Under the pieces are notes generated by a model, which saw nothing but the letters and a program-made list of their open reading frames with translations, searched no databases and was not told where the DNA came from. This document shows, piece by piece, positions 5,914 through 12,968 of a stretch of 16,006 nucleotides of DNA. The DNA is from Candidatus Desulfofervidaceae bacterium (GTDB lineage Bacteria; Desulfobacterota; Desulfofervidia; Desulfofervidales; Desulfofervidaceae). Location of the stretch: assembly GCA_021160485.1 (NCBI GenBank), contig JAGHCL010000093.1, forward strand, positions 1 through 16,006. Direction: 5' to 3'. The position numbers and the translations under genes are program-made. Numbering within the stretch: position 1 is the stretch's first letter; each line of letters opens with the position of its first letter.

Positions 5914-5944
5914 TTGCGATTAGCAATAAGTATTGCATTTTGCA
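5914..5944. promoter_or_regulatory. Dyad cluster, candidate upstream activator sites for the sigma-54 promoter
   Basis: Overlapping inverted repeats occur here: TTGC-N5-GCAA (5914-5926), GCAATA-AG-TATTGC (5923-5936, perfect 6-bp arms), then TGCA-N3-TGCA (5934-5944). Their centre is about 100 bp upstream of the -12 element, the usual place for enhancer sites bound by sigma-54 activators. A separate 10-bp direct repeat TTAAAAGCAA lies at 5825-5834 and 5879-5888. Confidence 0.5.
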
Positions 5945-7540
5945 TTATGGAACAACGCTATATTTTTGCATCCCTGCTGGCACATACCATTTTATAAAGT
6001 TATAACTTATACCTGCCGGTGCAGGTTTTATACCATGGAAACGGGTATGAACAATGGGCAAGGCCTCGGGAATATACAGAAAGGTGTAAGGCTGTTCCTC
6101 AGCCAAAATTTCCTGGATACGATAATAACATTTTTTTCTCTTTTCCAGGTCAAAAGTATATCTTGCCTCTTCAATAAGTTTATCTACTTCGGTATTGCGG
6201 TATCCGATAAAATTTAACCCCCCTGACACATCTTTAGAAGAATGCCAGACATCGTATAAGTCCGGCTCTGGCGGGATGGTCCATCCCAGAATGGTTGCCT
6301 CAAAGCGTCGTTTATCAATGAATTCCTTTATAAAAGCAGCCCATTCAATCACCCGAATTTTCACCTTAATCCCTAGCTGGGCCAGGCGGTATTGAATAAT
6401 TTGCGCGGTATTAAGGCGCATCAAATTACCCTGATTGGTAACAATCGTAAAAACAAAAGGCTTTCCATCTTTATCCAGAATACCATCGCCATCTGTATCC
6501 CGCCAGCCAGCTTCTGCCAGCAATTTTTTTGCCCTTTCGGGGTCATAAGGGTAGTGCTTCACATGGGGATTATATGCCCACATTCCTGGTTTGTATGGTC
6601 CGGTAGCAATTGTTCCAAGTCCCAAAAGGATGCCATTCACAATTTCTTTTTTATCAATCGCATAGGAGATGGCCTGTCTTACCCGTTTATCTCTAAATAA
6701 CGGACAGCGCAAATTATAACCTAAATAGGTATAACTGGATGCAAGATAACGATATTTTTTAAAATTTTGTTTAAACCAGGCCGTATTTGTTTGTCGTTTA
6801 AATTGCATCGGGGTAAGTCCCATGTAATCTATTCCACCTGCCTTCAGTTCTAAAAACATCGTCGCTGTATCTGGAATAACCCGGGTTATATACCAGTTTA
6901 TATAGGGTCTACCTTCAAAATACTCAGGGTTATATTCCAGAATGATTTTTTGTCCGCTTATCCACTCCTTAAACCGATACGGACCGGTGCCAACTGGATG
7001 GCGAATAAGGGGGCTTTGAGTGATATCCTTTCCTACAAGTAGGTGTCTGGGTAAAATGGACAGGGTCCAACTAGCAAGGCCTGGTGCAAATGGATGTTTA
7101 TAATAAACTCGGAAGGTATAATCATCAGGGGCCTCAGCCTTTTCCACCTCCATAAAATCAGCCGCATAAGGAGTGGGAGTATGAGGATCAACCATGAGCT
7201 TATAGGTAAAAAGGACATCCTGAGCCGTTAGCGGCTGTCCATCATGCCATTTCACTCCCTGACGTAAGTGGAAGGTAATGACAAGTCCATCGGGTGAAAT
7301 TTCCCAGGATTTGGCAAGGTCACCGGTAAGTCTTAAATCTTTGTCGTATTTGAGCAAACCATTATATACCAATCCGGCAATTTCATGAGAAGCGCTATCA
7401 GAAGCGAGGATCGGAATTAGATTACTTGCCTCACCAATAGAACCTACCACGATAGCATCACCATAAGCCGGTTGGGTAGCAGACAGGGGCGTTACCCAGC
7501 CCAGGCTGAAGACCAATACCAATAATATTGACAAAATCAT
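5945..7540 (-). CDS. Family 5 extracellular solute-binding protein (peptide/nickel ABC type)
   Basis: This protein of about 531 residues has a typical SBP_bac_5 sequence. It opens with a hydrophobic signal segment ([21 protein letters not shown]). A mature region follows with '[29 protein letters not shown]', '[25 protein letters not shown]' and '[13 protein letters not shown]', all hallmarks of oligopeptide- or nickel-binding proteins of ABC importers. Start 7540 is chosen because AAAGGA lies about 6 bases before this ATG; an alternative ATG at 7561 would add seven residues (MLLERIK), giving a more basic n-region but without a clear ribosome-binding site. No permease or ATPase gene is adjacent, so it is an orphan here and its ligand cannot be named. 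The last residues are ordinary and the gene looks intact. Confidence 0.93.
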   Translation of the reverse strand: MILSILLVLVFSLGWVTPLSATQPAYGDAIVVGSIGEASNLIPILASDSASHEIAGLVYNGLLKYDKDLRLTGDLAKSWEISPDGLVITFHLRQGVKWHDGQPLTAQDVLFTYKLMVDPHTPTPYAADFMEVEKAEAPDDYTFRVYYKHPFAPGLASWTLSILPRHLLVGKDITQSPLIRHPVGTGPYRFKEWISGQKIILEYNPEYFEGRPYINWYITRVIPDTATMFLELKAGGIDYMGLTPMQFKRQTNTAWFKQNFKKYRYLASSYTYLGYNLRCPLFRDKRVRQAISYAIDKKEIVNGILLGLGTIATGPYKPGMWAYNPHVKHYPYDPERAKKLLAEAGWRDTDGDGILDKDGKPFVFTIVTNQGNLMRLNTAQIIQYRLAQLGIKVKIRVIEWAAFIKEFIDKRRFEATILGWTIPPEPDLYDVWHSSKDVSGGLNFIGYRNTEVDKLIEEARYTFDLEKRKKCYYRIQEILAEEQPYTFLYIPEALPIVHTRFHGIKPAPAGISYNFIKWYVPAGMQKYSVVP

Positions 7541-7556
7541 TTTAATCCTTTCTAAT
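7528..7556 (+). promoter_or_regulatory. Sigma-70-type promoter of rlpA
   Basis: TTGACA (7528-7533, perfect -35), a 17-base spacer, then TCTAAT (7551-7556, five of six -10 matches). The predicted transcription start is at about 7562-7564, coinciding with the rlpA GTG codon at 7563. The element overlaps the start codon of the divergent solute-binding-protein gene. Confidence 0.75.
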
Positions 7557-7562
7557 AGCATC

Positions 7563-8021
7563 GTGCGTCTTATTCTTCTATGGGGATTAGTCTTTGTATT
7601 GTCAAGTTGCACGGTTGTCAAGGTGGCTACCTTCCCAGTTAAAGTAGCAGGGAAAGTAGCGGTAAAAACAGTAGAGATTACTGGTAAAACTACATGGAAT
7701 ATTATCACTGCGCCTTTGCCAGAGAGCGAAATGGAAGGAGTAGCCTCCTGGTATGGGCCTGGTTTTCATGGCCGGCGCACAGCCAGTGGAGAAATCTATA
7801 ACATGTATGACTATACAGCAGCCCACAAAACCCTACCTTTAGGCACTTATGTGCGGGTAATCAATCTAGAAAACGGCAAAAGCGTAGTCGTCCGCATAAA
7901 CGATAGAGGACCCTTTGTAAAAAACAGAATTATTGACCTTTCTTATGCTGCGGCTAAGAAAATTGATATGATAGATAAAGGCACAGCTCGGGTGAAATTG
8001 CAGATTATCAGTAAGCCGTGA
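7563..8021 (+). CDS. rlpA: RlpA-like double-psi beta-barrel lipoprotein, probably leaderless mRNA
   Basis: This 152-residue protein has a lipoprotein signal peptide with lipobox LSSC (13-16, lipidated Cys16), a short Val/Lys/Thr-rich linker, and a double-psi beta-barrel at about 59-149. The RlpA hallmarks are present: [33 protein letters not shown] and RINDRGPF (with Asp114). RlpA proteins act in the outer membrane or periplasm as septal lytic transglycosylases on stripped peptidoglycan; here the C-terminal SPOR domain is absent. The only plausible start giving a complete signal peptide is GTG at 7563; it has no upstream ribosome-binding site, and a strong promoter places the transcription start at that codon, so translation is probably leaderless. 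The aldolase gene follows after 47 bases. Confidence 0.88.
   Translation: MRLILLWGLVFVLSSCTVVKVATFPVKVAGKVAVKTVEITGKTTWNIITAPLPESEMEGVASWYGPGFHGRRTASGEIYNMYDYTAAHKTLPLGTYVRVINLENGKSVVVRINDRGPFVKNRIIDLSYAAAKKIDMIDKGTARVKLQIISKP
7593..7621 (-). promoter_or_regulatory. Candidate promoter of the solute-binding-protein gene, inside rlpA
   Basis: On the minus strand TTGACA (7621-7616) is followed by a 17-base spacer and TACAAA (7598-7593, four of six -10 matches). A second TTGACA occurs at 7605-7600 but has a poor -10. Because the divergent starts leave almost no intergenic space, the promoter has to lie within the rlpA coding region. Confidence 0.4.
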
Positions 8022-8068
8022 TACAAAACCTCATGTTGTCAACAATTTAATTTTTGGAGAAACTGAAG

Positions 8069-9058
8069 ATGGGTTATGAAAAAGAAAAGGCAGAAATTAT
8101 TTTTTGGGGGAAGGAACTTCACCGTCAGGGTTTGCTTTCTGGCAGTTCGGGTAATATTTCCTGGCGCGTTCAGAAAGACCATATTCTCATGACTGCCCAT
8201 GGTTCCTATTTAGGGTATTTAACCGAAGATGACATTGTTCTTGTTGACCTTGAAGGGCAGGTAGTAGAGGGCAAAAAAGCACCTACATCTGAAACAGGTC
8301 TCCACCTTTCTATCTACCGCAATTTTCCTGAAGAAACGATTGTCTTGCATGCTCATTCTCCTTATACGGTTTATTTTTTTCATCATTTTAGCAGCCTTAC
8401 TCAAGTTAGTTTTGAAGAGAGATTTTGTTTGGGTAAAGTGCCAGTTGTCCCTCAATATACGCCAACAGTGGTTGATTTGGCGCCAGTAATAGAGGCTTTA
8501 AAGCTTAATCATATTGTTGTCCTTAAAAACCACGGTGTAGTTGCCATGGGTAATGATTTCCGAAAGGTTTTTTCCCTGATAGAACTGTTGGAAACTCAGG
8601 CTAAATTAAATCTTACCTTTCGTTTCCCCAAACCGCCTGCAGAAAAGGCAATTGGCCTTTTGGCGAGTGAGAAATATGCCCCTTTTTCCCATGAGCACTT
8701 AAAAGCTTTAATAAATTTAGTAAATAGTGACAGAGAAATCCAAGAATTTGGGGAAAAATTTCAACTTTCAGGTAAATTTTGCCTTCAAGATACCACAAAT
8801 AAAAAGACTTTTTGCCTTCATTACCAAAGAGGAAAGATTACGGCCTTTAGCGAAAGTGAAACTGAAGCGGATTTCGTCATTTCAGCTGAACATAACATCT
8901 GGCAGCATGTTTTTAAAGGCAAAATAGACCCATTTGCTGCAGTTTCACAGGGTAAATTAAAAGTAATAAAAGGGAATTTCCTTGAGTTCTCCCGCTGGTA
9001 TCCAGTTTTTGAGCGCATTTTTGCGCTATGGCAAAAAATTGGCATAAAAACGTCTTAG
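8069..9058 (+). CDS. Class II aldolase/adducin-family protein fused to SCP2-like domain
   Basis: This is a 329-residue protein. Residues about 1-195 are a class II aldolase (fuculose-phosphate aldolase type). 'SGSSGNISWRV' forms the phosphate-binding part, E75 is the likely catalytic acid, and H94, H96 (LHAHSPYT) and H155 (KNHGVVAMG) are the zinc ligands. Residues about 224-320 resemble an SCP2 sterol-carrier domain: 'ADFVISAEHNIWQHVFKGKIDP', then 'QGKLKVIKGNFLEF'. The fusion is unusual: the first half suggests cleavage of a phosphorylated sugar (such as fuculose- or ribulose-phosphate type), while the second usually binds a lipid or other hydrophobic ligand. ATG 8069 is preferred over TTG 8054 because TTGGAG lies 9 bases upstream of it. 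It probably shares a transcript with rlpA. Confidence 0.85.
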   Translation: MGYEKEKAEIIFWGKELHRQGLLSGSSGNISWRVQKDHILMTAHGSYLGYLTEDDIVLVDLEGQVVEGKKAPTSETGLHLSIYRNFPEETIVLHAHSPYTVYFFHHFSSLTQVSFEERFCLGKVPVVPQYTPTVVDLAPVIEALKLNHIVVLKNHGVVAMGNDFRKVFSLIELLETQAKLNLTFRFPKPPAEKAIGLLASEKYAPFSHEHLKALINLVNSDREIQEFGEKFQLSGKFCLQDTTNKKTFCLHYQRGKITAFSESETEADFVISAEHNIWQHVFKGKIDPFAAVSQGKLKVIKGNFLEFSRWYPVFERIFALWQKIGIKTS

Positions 9059-9173
9059 ACTAAATGTGTTGACAAGAAGCAATAAATCACCGTTTGATAC
9101 TTGAAATTGTTAGCTCTTACCTCAAACATAAATTTGTAAACTTCTCACTCTTTACATAGGGAATATTTTTTTC

Positions 9174-9202
9174 TTGACAAAGAAAGTGATTTTTTCTTTA
9201 AT
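9174..9202 (+). promoter_or_regulatory. Sigma-70-type promoter upstream of the sigma-54 activator gene
   Basis: TTGACA (9174-9179), a 17-base spacer, then TTTAAT (9197-9202, five of six). An inverted repeat AAAGAAA-N7-TTTCTTT (9179-9185/9193-9199) fills the spacer and could be an operator, although the region is very AT-rich. Predicted start is about 9209. The rest of the 201-base gap after the aldolase gene shows no other clear feature. Confidence 0.65.
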
Positions 9203-9259
9203 TATTCTGTTTTTTAAAAATATGCACTTGGAATAACAAATACAGGAGATATCATCTTT

Positions 9260-10261
9260 ATGAAAAATCTTGAGATTGTTGATGGTATAACCTTTGATTG
9301 TCTCTTTAACCATAGCGAAAGCATGCGACGTATAGGCACCTTGATTAAAGAAGTAGCTCCTACCAACATGCCAATCTTAATCACAGGTGAAAGCGGCACC
9401 GGGAAAAGTCTTATCGCCAAGGCTATTCATAAGCTCTCGGCTCGGGCCCAAAAACCTTTTGTTACTGTCTCTTGTATTAATACTCCGGCGGAACTTTTGG
9501 AAAACGAACTCTTCGGTTATGAAAAAGGGGCCTTTACTGGGGCCTATCAAAGTAAGCCAGGCCGGGTAGAATTTGCTAATCATGGAACTCTATTTCTAGA
9601 TGAAATAGGGGATATTCCTTTGACCACTCAAGGGAAACTGCTGCGGCTTATTCAAGAAGGAGAATTTTCGCGTTTAGGGGGGTATCGGGATATTAAAGCT
9701 GATGTTCGTTTTGTCTCGGCCACAAATCGTAACCTTGAATTAGTAATGAAAGAAGGAAAGTTCCGTGAAGACCTTTATTTTCGAATTAACGTCATTAACA
9801 TAAAACTCCCTCCTCTTCGTCAAAAGCAGGAAGAAATTCCCTTTTGGGTTCGCTTTTTTCAAAAGAAGTTTTGCAAGGAATATAACCGAAGCAAAAGGAA
9901 GATTTCGCAGCACTGTATGGATCTTTTAACCCAATACCATTGGCCTGGAAATATAAGAGAGCTAGAAAATGCAATCAAACGTCTGGTTGTATTAGGAGAA
10001 AAACTGGTAGTTCAAGAGTTGGAAAAGGCATTAGGGGAAGATCTAAAACCACCGCAGGTGAAATTTGAAGTTAAACTTGAGACAACAAATAATGAATATA
10101 ACCTTAAAAAGATTGCTAGGATAGCGGCCAGAGAAGCAGAAAGACAGGCAATTGAAGAGGTGTTAGAAAAGGTAAAATGGAACAAAAAAGAGGCAGCTAG
10201 GGTTTTAAGGATAAGCTATAAGGCATTGCTCTATAAGATAAAAAATTTGAGAATAGCATAA
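9260..10261 (+). CDS. Sigma-54-dependent activator with AAA+ and Fis-HTH domains but no sensory domain
   Basis: This 333-residue protein is a sigma-54 enhancer-binding protein. Residues about 15-250 are the AAA+ domain, with Walker A GESGTGKS (43-50), the sigma-54-contacting GAFTGA loop (90-95), Walker B TLFLDE (110-115), SATN (153-156), arginine-finger region FREDLYFR (168-175) and WPGNIREL (228-235). Residues about 295-331 form a Fis-type helix-turn-helix. Only about 15 residues precede the AAA+ domain, so no receiver, PAS or GAF domain controls it in cis, as in PspF. Control must come from a partner or from expression. AGGAG lies 11 bases before the ATG. The next gene on the strand encodes a degenerate GGDEF protein. 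Targets are unknown; no second sigma-54 promoter was found in this window. Confidence 0.93.
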   Translation: MKNLEIVDGITFDCLFNHSESMRRIGTLIKEVAPTNMPILITGESGTGKSLIAKAIHKLSARAQKPFVTVSCINTPAELLENELFGYEKGAFTGAYQSKPGRVEFANHGTLFLDEIGDIPLTTQGKLLRLIQEGEFSRLGGYRDIKADVRFVSATNRNLELVMKEGKFREDLYFRINVINIKLPPLRQKQEEIPFWVRFFQKKFCKEYNRSKRKISQHCMDLLTQYHWPGNIRELENAIKRLVVLGEKLVVQELEKALGEDLKPPQVKFEVKLETTNNEYNLKKIARIAAREAERQAIEEVLEKVKWNKKEAARVLRISYKALLYKIKNLRIA

Positions 10262-10341
10262 AAAAAGCGTGTTTTATCTTTTATGGAAAGAAGAAACCAA
10301 AATAAAGGGATAAATAAAAAAAGCTAACTATGAGGGGAAAC

Positions 10342-10836
10342 ATGCTCTTTAAAAATAGTCTATTTGATGAGGAAACAGGAGCATTTCGTCATTCTGTGTT
10401 TGATTTCTTTTTAAACTGGGAGATTAGAAGAAGTTTTCGCTACCGAAACTTTGTTTCACTGGTGATGTTAGAGCCTAATATCAAATTGCAAAGTAAACAG
10501 ACATTGAGAGAGTTAATGCATTTAATTACGAAAAATATCCGGGATACAGATGTAGTCGGTCGATTAAACGGATATTATCGGTTTGGCATTATTCTCCTTG
10601 CTTCAGACTTGGATGGTGCATATATCATGGCTGAAAGATTATTAAACCATATCAATAATTATGTTTTTAAAGAAGAACCTCAAAAAACTCTTTCAATAAG
10701 TATTGGAGGGGCATGCTTCCCAACAAACGGCATAGAAAAAGAAATGGTTTATAAGCTGGCCGAAGAAATGTTAAATAAGGCAAAACAAAAGAAGAAAAAA
10801 AACAAGATGTGTTTCCCACATTTTGAAACCTCCTAA
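10342..10836 (+). CDS. Degenerate GGDEF-domain protein with intact RxxD I-site
   Basis: This 164-residue protein consists of little more than one GGDEF-fold domain. Residues 67-70 are RDTD, the c-di-GMP inhibitory-site motif, exactly five residues before where GGDEF should be. The catalytic motif is replaced by NGYYR (76-80), followed by a normal-looking FGIILLASD strand and a late SISIGGACFP strand. Diguanylate cyclase activity is therefore unlikely, but c-di-GMP binding at the I-site is plausible, as in several known GGDEF-derived receptors (inference). The C-terminus is Lys-rich (KAKQKKKKNK). The second ATG (10342) is preferred over 10330, because GAGG lies 6 bases before it. It follows the sigma-54 activator gene by 80 bases on the same strand and may modulate it. 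Confidence 0.8.
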   Translation: MLFKNSLFDEETGAFRHSVFDFFLNWEIRRSFRYRNFVSLVMLEPNIKLQSKQTLRELMHLITKNIRDTDVVGRLNGYYRFGIILLASDLDGAYIMAERLLNHINNYVFKEEPQKTLSISIGGACFPTNGIEKEMVYKLAEEMLNKAKQKKKKNKMCFPHFETS

Positions 10837-10863
10837 TAAAAACAAAGTGTGATTTGGACTATT

Positions 10864-11358
10864 CTACTCTGTTTTAGTCTTGTATCTAGCCAGAATTCTC
10901 TTAATAATCTTTGAGGTAGAAACACCCTCAGCCAGAGGAATTCTTTTTACCTTCCCCCCTCTTTCTAAAACTATTTCTCTACCTACAATTTTTTCTTCAG
11001 GCCAATCTGCACCCTTAACCAAAATATCTGGCTGTAAAAAGGTAATCAGATCAAGAGGTGTAAGTTCATCAAAAATAACTACTTTATCTACAAACTCCAA
11101 GGCAGCAACTACCTCAGCCCTTTCTGCTTGCGGCACAATCGGACGCCTCTCTCCTTTAATTTTTTTAACAGACGCATCACTGTTTATCGCTACAATCAGC
11201 TTATCACCACAGGCCTTGGCATCTTTTAAATAACGCACATGACCCACGTGAAGAATATCAAAACACCCATTGGTAAAAACTATCCTTAACCCCCGCTGCT
11301 GCCAGTCTCTAACCTCTTTTTTAAGGACTTCCCAGGAAACTATTTTATCTGTTGCCAT
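10864..11358 (-). CDS. rfaE2: D-glycero-beta-D-manno-heptose 1-phosphate adenylyltransferase (RfaE2/HldC)
   Basis: This 164-residue cytidylyltransferase-like protein carries TNGCFDILHVGHVRYL, with the nucleotide-binding HVGH at 37-40, then GERRPIVPQAERAEVVAAL and the late STSKIIKRI (147-155). It adenylates heptose 1-phosphate in the ADP-heptose pathway for LPS core, in the cytoplasm. E. coli HldE fuses this domain to a kinase domain; here the protein is the adenylyltransferase domain alone, so a separate HldA kinase gene is expected elsewhere. The gene overlaps the upstream nitrilase gene by 14 bases, with GAGGTG just before its ATG. It marks the organism as Gram-negative. It converges on the GGDEF-like gene with a 27-base gap lacking a clear terminator. 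Confidence 0.94.
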   Translation of the reverse strand: MATDKIVSWEVLKKEVRDWQQRGLRIVFTNGCFDILHVGHVRYLKDAKACGDKLIVAINSDASVKKIKGERRPIVPQAERAEVVAALEFVDKVVIFDELTPLDLITFLQPDILVKGADWPEEKIVGREIVLERGGKVKRIPLAEGVSTSKIIKRILARYKTKTE

Positions 11359-12127
11359 GATACACCTCAGGCTGTCTGTCTTGCAAACAGGACAACTCTT
11401 GCCTGAAAATATAAACCTTGTCTAAATCTACCTCCGCCTGTAATATCGCCTCTTCTTCTCCTGCTTCAGCTAAAAATTCCCCATAAGGAGAAATAACTGC
11501 TGAATGCCCTCCCATTTTTAAATTATTCTGGGAACCTGAAGCATTAGCGGCAATGACAAACACCTGATTTTCAATCGCCCTAGCTCGGAGCAAAATACGC
11601 CAGTGCTCTATGCGTGCTTGAGGCCAAGCAGCACAAATAACTAATACCTCTGCTCCCCTTAACGTCAATAACCTAGCAAGTTCAGGAAACCGCAGGTCAT
11701 AGCAAACAAGCAATCCTATTTTACCTAAAGGGGAAGAAATGACAACCGGCTCTTTTCCTGAAGTAAAATATTTATCTTCACCAGTAGGAGTAAATAAATG
11801 GATTTTATGATACTGCACCAATATCCCCTTTTTATCGGTTATAAAAGCTGTGTTATAAACTTTATCTGCCTTTATTTGGGGCAAACTACCTATAACAATT
11901 ACATCTTTTGGAAGAATCCGTTGCAATCTAACCAAAATTAAAGGGGTAGCTTGAGCTAGTTCTTTTAATTTTATGTAATCAAAACCTGTTGCCCACAATT
12001 CAGGTAAGACAATTAGACGGGTTTTCTTTTGTAGCAAATTCTCAATTATATGGAAAACATGCTTTATGTTTTCTTCTACTTTCCCTGGTTGGATAGCAAA
12101 TTGAACGATACCCACTTTATATGACAT
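11345..12127 (-). CDS. Nitrilase-superfamily amidohydrolase (carbon-nitrogen hydrolase)
   Basis: This 260-residue protein has the complete catalytic triad: Glu43 (LPELWATGF), Lys108 (YHKIHLF) and Cys142 (VCYDLRFPEL). It also has the family's 'CAAWPQARIEHWRILLRARAIENQVFVIAAN' block at about 165-195. Its small size and the YHKIHLF/YDLRFPEL pattern resemble omega-amidase/YafV-type enzymes, which hydrolyse deaminated amides or act in metabolite repair. The precise substrate cannot be read from sequence alone. The ATG overlaps the end of comF by 11 bases, with GAGGA upstream, so the genes are coupled. Confidence 0.92.
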   Translation of the reverse strand: MSYKVGIVQFAIQPGKVEENIKHVFHIIENLLQKKTRLIVLPELWATGFDYIKLKELAQATPLILVRLQRILPKDVIVIGSLPQIKADKVYNTAFITDKKGILVQYHKIHLFTPTGEDKYFTSGKEPVVISSPLGKIGLLVCYDLRFPELARLLTLRGAEVLVICAAWPQARIEHWRILLRARAIENQVFVIAANASGSQNNLKMGGHSAVISPYGEFLAEAGEEEAILQAEVDLDKVYIFRQELSCLQDRQPEVYHGNR

Positions 12128-12857
12128 TATTCGTCCTCGCCAGTGTGATTACCCAAACTCCATCTGCACCTGCTTTTACCAACACCTTTGCACACTCATT
12201 AACCGTGCTTCCAGTGGTAAAAACATCATCTATTAGTAAAATCCGTCTTCCCTGGACGGCATCTGGATCAACTACGGTGAAACTTCCCTTAACGTTGAAG
12301 CGTCTCTGAGAAAGTGAAAGTCCCACTTGAGACATAGTCGGCTTGACCTTCTGCAAGGTCCTTTTTTTACAGGGAATTCCTAAAATCCGAGCTATACGCT
12401 TAGCTAACAATAAACATTGATTATATCCTCTTTCTCTTAAACGGGAGAGGTGTAAAGGGACAGGAATAACTATATCTGGTGCAATCTGCTTTATAAATCC
12501 ATCCAAATTGGTAATTATTACCTTGGCAAATAATTCCGCTAAAGCAGTGCAACCCAAGAATTTAAACTGGATAATGGCTCTCTTTATAGGTTCTTTATAA
12601 ATAAATACAGACCGAGCCGCCTTGAAAAAAGGAGGTTGTTGAAGACACTCACCACAAATATGCTCATTTCCCTGGGGAGAAGTAAAAGGACAGCCACAGA
12701 TTTGACAAAAAGGCGCTGTTACCATAGCCAAATCAGCTTCACATTCGGCGCAAAAGAGCCTACTCGCTTCCACAGGTGTTCCGCATCCAGCACAAAGGCA
12801 GGGGAAAAAGACATCTAGCAGCCTAGGAACTATGACCAATTGTTTCAATATGGACAT
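12117..12857 (-). CDS. comF: ComF-family phosphoribosyltransferase-like protein with zinc finger
   Basis: This 246-residue protein has an N-terminal Cys-rich module, with CAGC (22-25), CAEC (36-39), CQIC (51-54) and CGEC (68-71). A type I phosphoribosyltransferase domain follows, with the PRPP-binding signature ILLIDDVFTTGST (206-218), preceded by 'PVPLHLSRLRERGYNQ'. ComF/GntX proteins support DNA uptake in competent bacteria, and in many other bacteria their role is unclear. No other competence gene is visible here. It is the first gene of a three-gene overlapping set. The 111-base gap upstream has a TATACT-like -10 (minus strand, about 12863-12868) with only a weak -35. Confidence 0.93.
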   Translation of the reverse strand: MSILKQLVIVPRLLDVFFPCLCAGCGTPVEASRLFCAECEADLAMVTAPFCQICGCPFTSPQGNEHICGECLQQPPFFKAARSVFIYKEPIKRAIIQFKFLGCTALAELFAKVIITNLDGFIKQIAPDIVIPVPLHLSRLRERGYNQCLLLAKRIARILGIPCKKRTLQKVKPTMSQVGLSLSQRRFNVKGSFTVVDPDAVQGRRILLIDDVFTTGSTVNECAKVLVKAGADGVWVITLARTNNVI

Positions 12858-12860
12858 ATA

Positions 12861-12898
12861 ATGAGTATATCCGTTAATGTGTGAGCTGTAATGTGTAA
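12861..12898. repeat. Degenerate 8-bp tandem repeat, second site
   Basis: The plus strand reads ATGAGTAT (12861), ATCCGTTA (12869), ATGTGTGA (12877), a 6-base spacer GCTGTA, then ATGTGTAA (12891-12898). This is the same ATGYGTTA family as at 3602-3646, again in the gap just upstream of a minus-strand gene. A minus-strand ATGCGTGA also occurs at about 12940. Confidence 0.6.
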
Positions 12899-12910
12899 TC
12901 AGTAAAGCAC

Positions 12911-12922
12911 ATCATATATGAT
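12911..12922. promoter_or_regulatory. 12-bp perfect palindrome ATCATATATGAT
   Basis: This self-complementary sequence lies in the gap upstream of comF and downstream of the GGDDF gene. It could be an operator, but it is short and AT-rich, and no matching regulator is seen. Confidence 0.3.
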
Positions 12923-12968
12923 AGCTTTTATATCAGTTATCACGCATACCCATAATCCATCATTAGAA

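Noticed and set aside
7541..7708. N-terminal extension of the solute-binding protein to 7708
   Set aside because: It would run through the rlpA gene, and the signal peptide and ribosome-binding site support the start at 7540.
8034..8044. TGTTGTCAACA near-palindrome before the aldolase gene as a terminator or operator
   Set aside because: Arms are only 5 bp with no T run and no second copy nearby.
9068..9098. Promoter at TTGACA (9068-9073)
   Set aside because: No good -10 at 16-18 bases; the element at 9174-9202 is much better.
10837..10863. Shared terminator between the convergent GGDEF-like and rfaE2 genes
   Set aside because: The 27-base gap has no stem-loop I can support.
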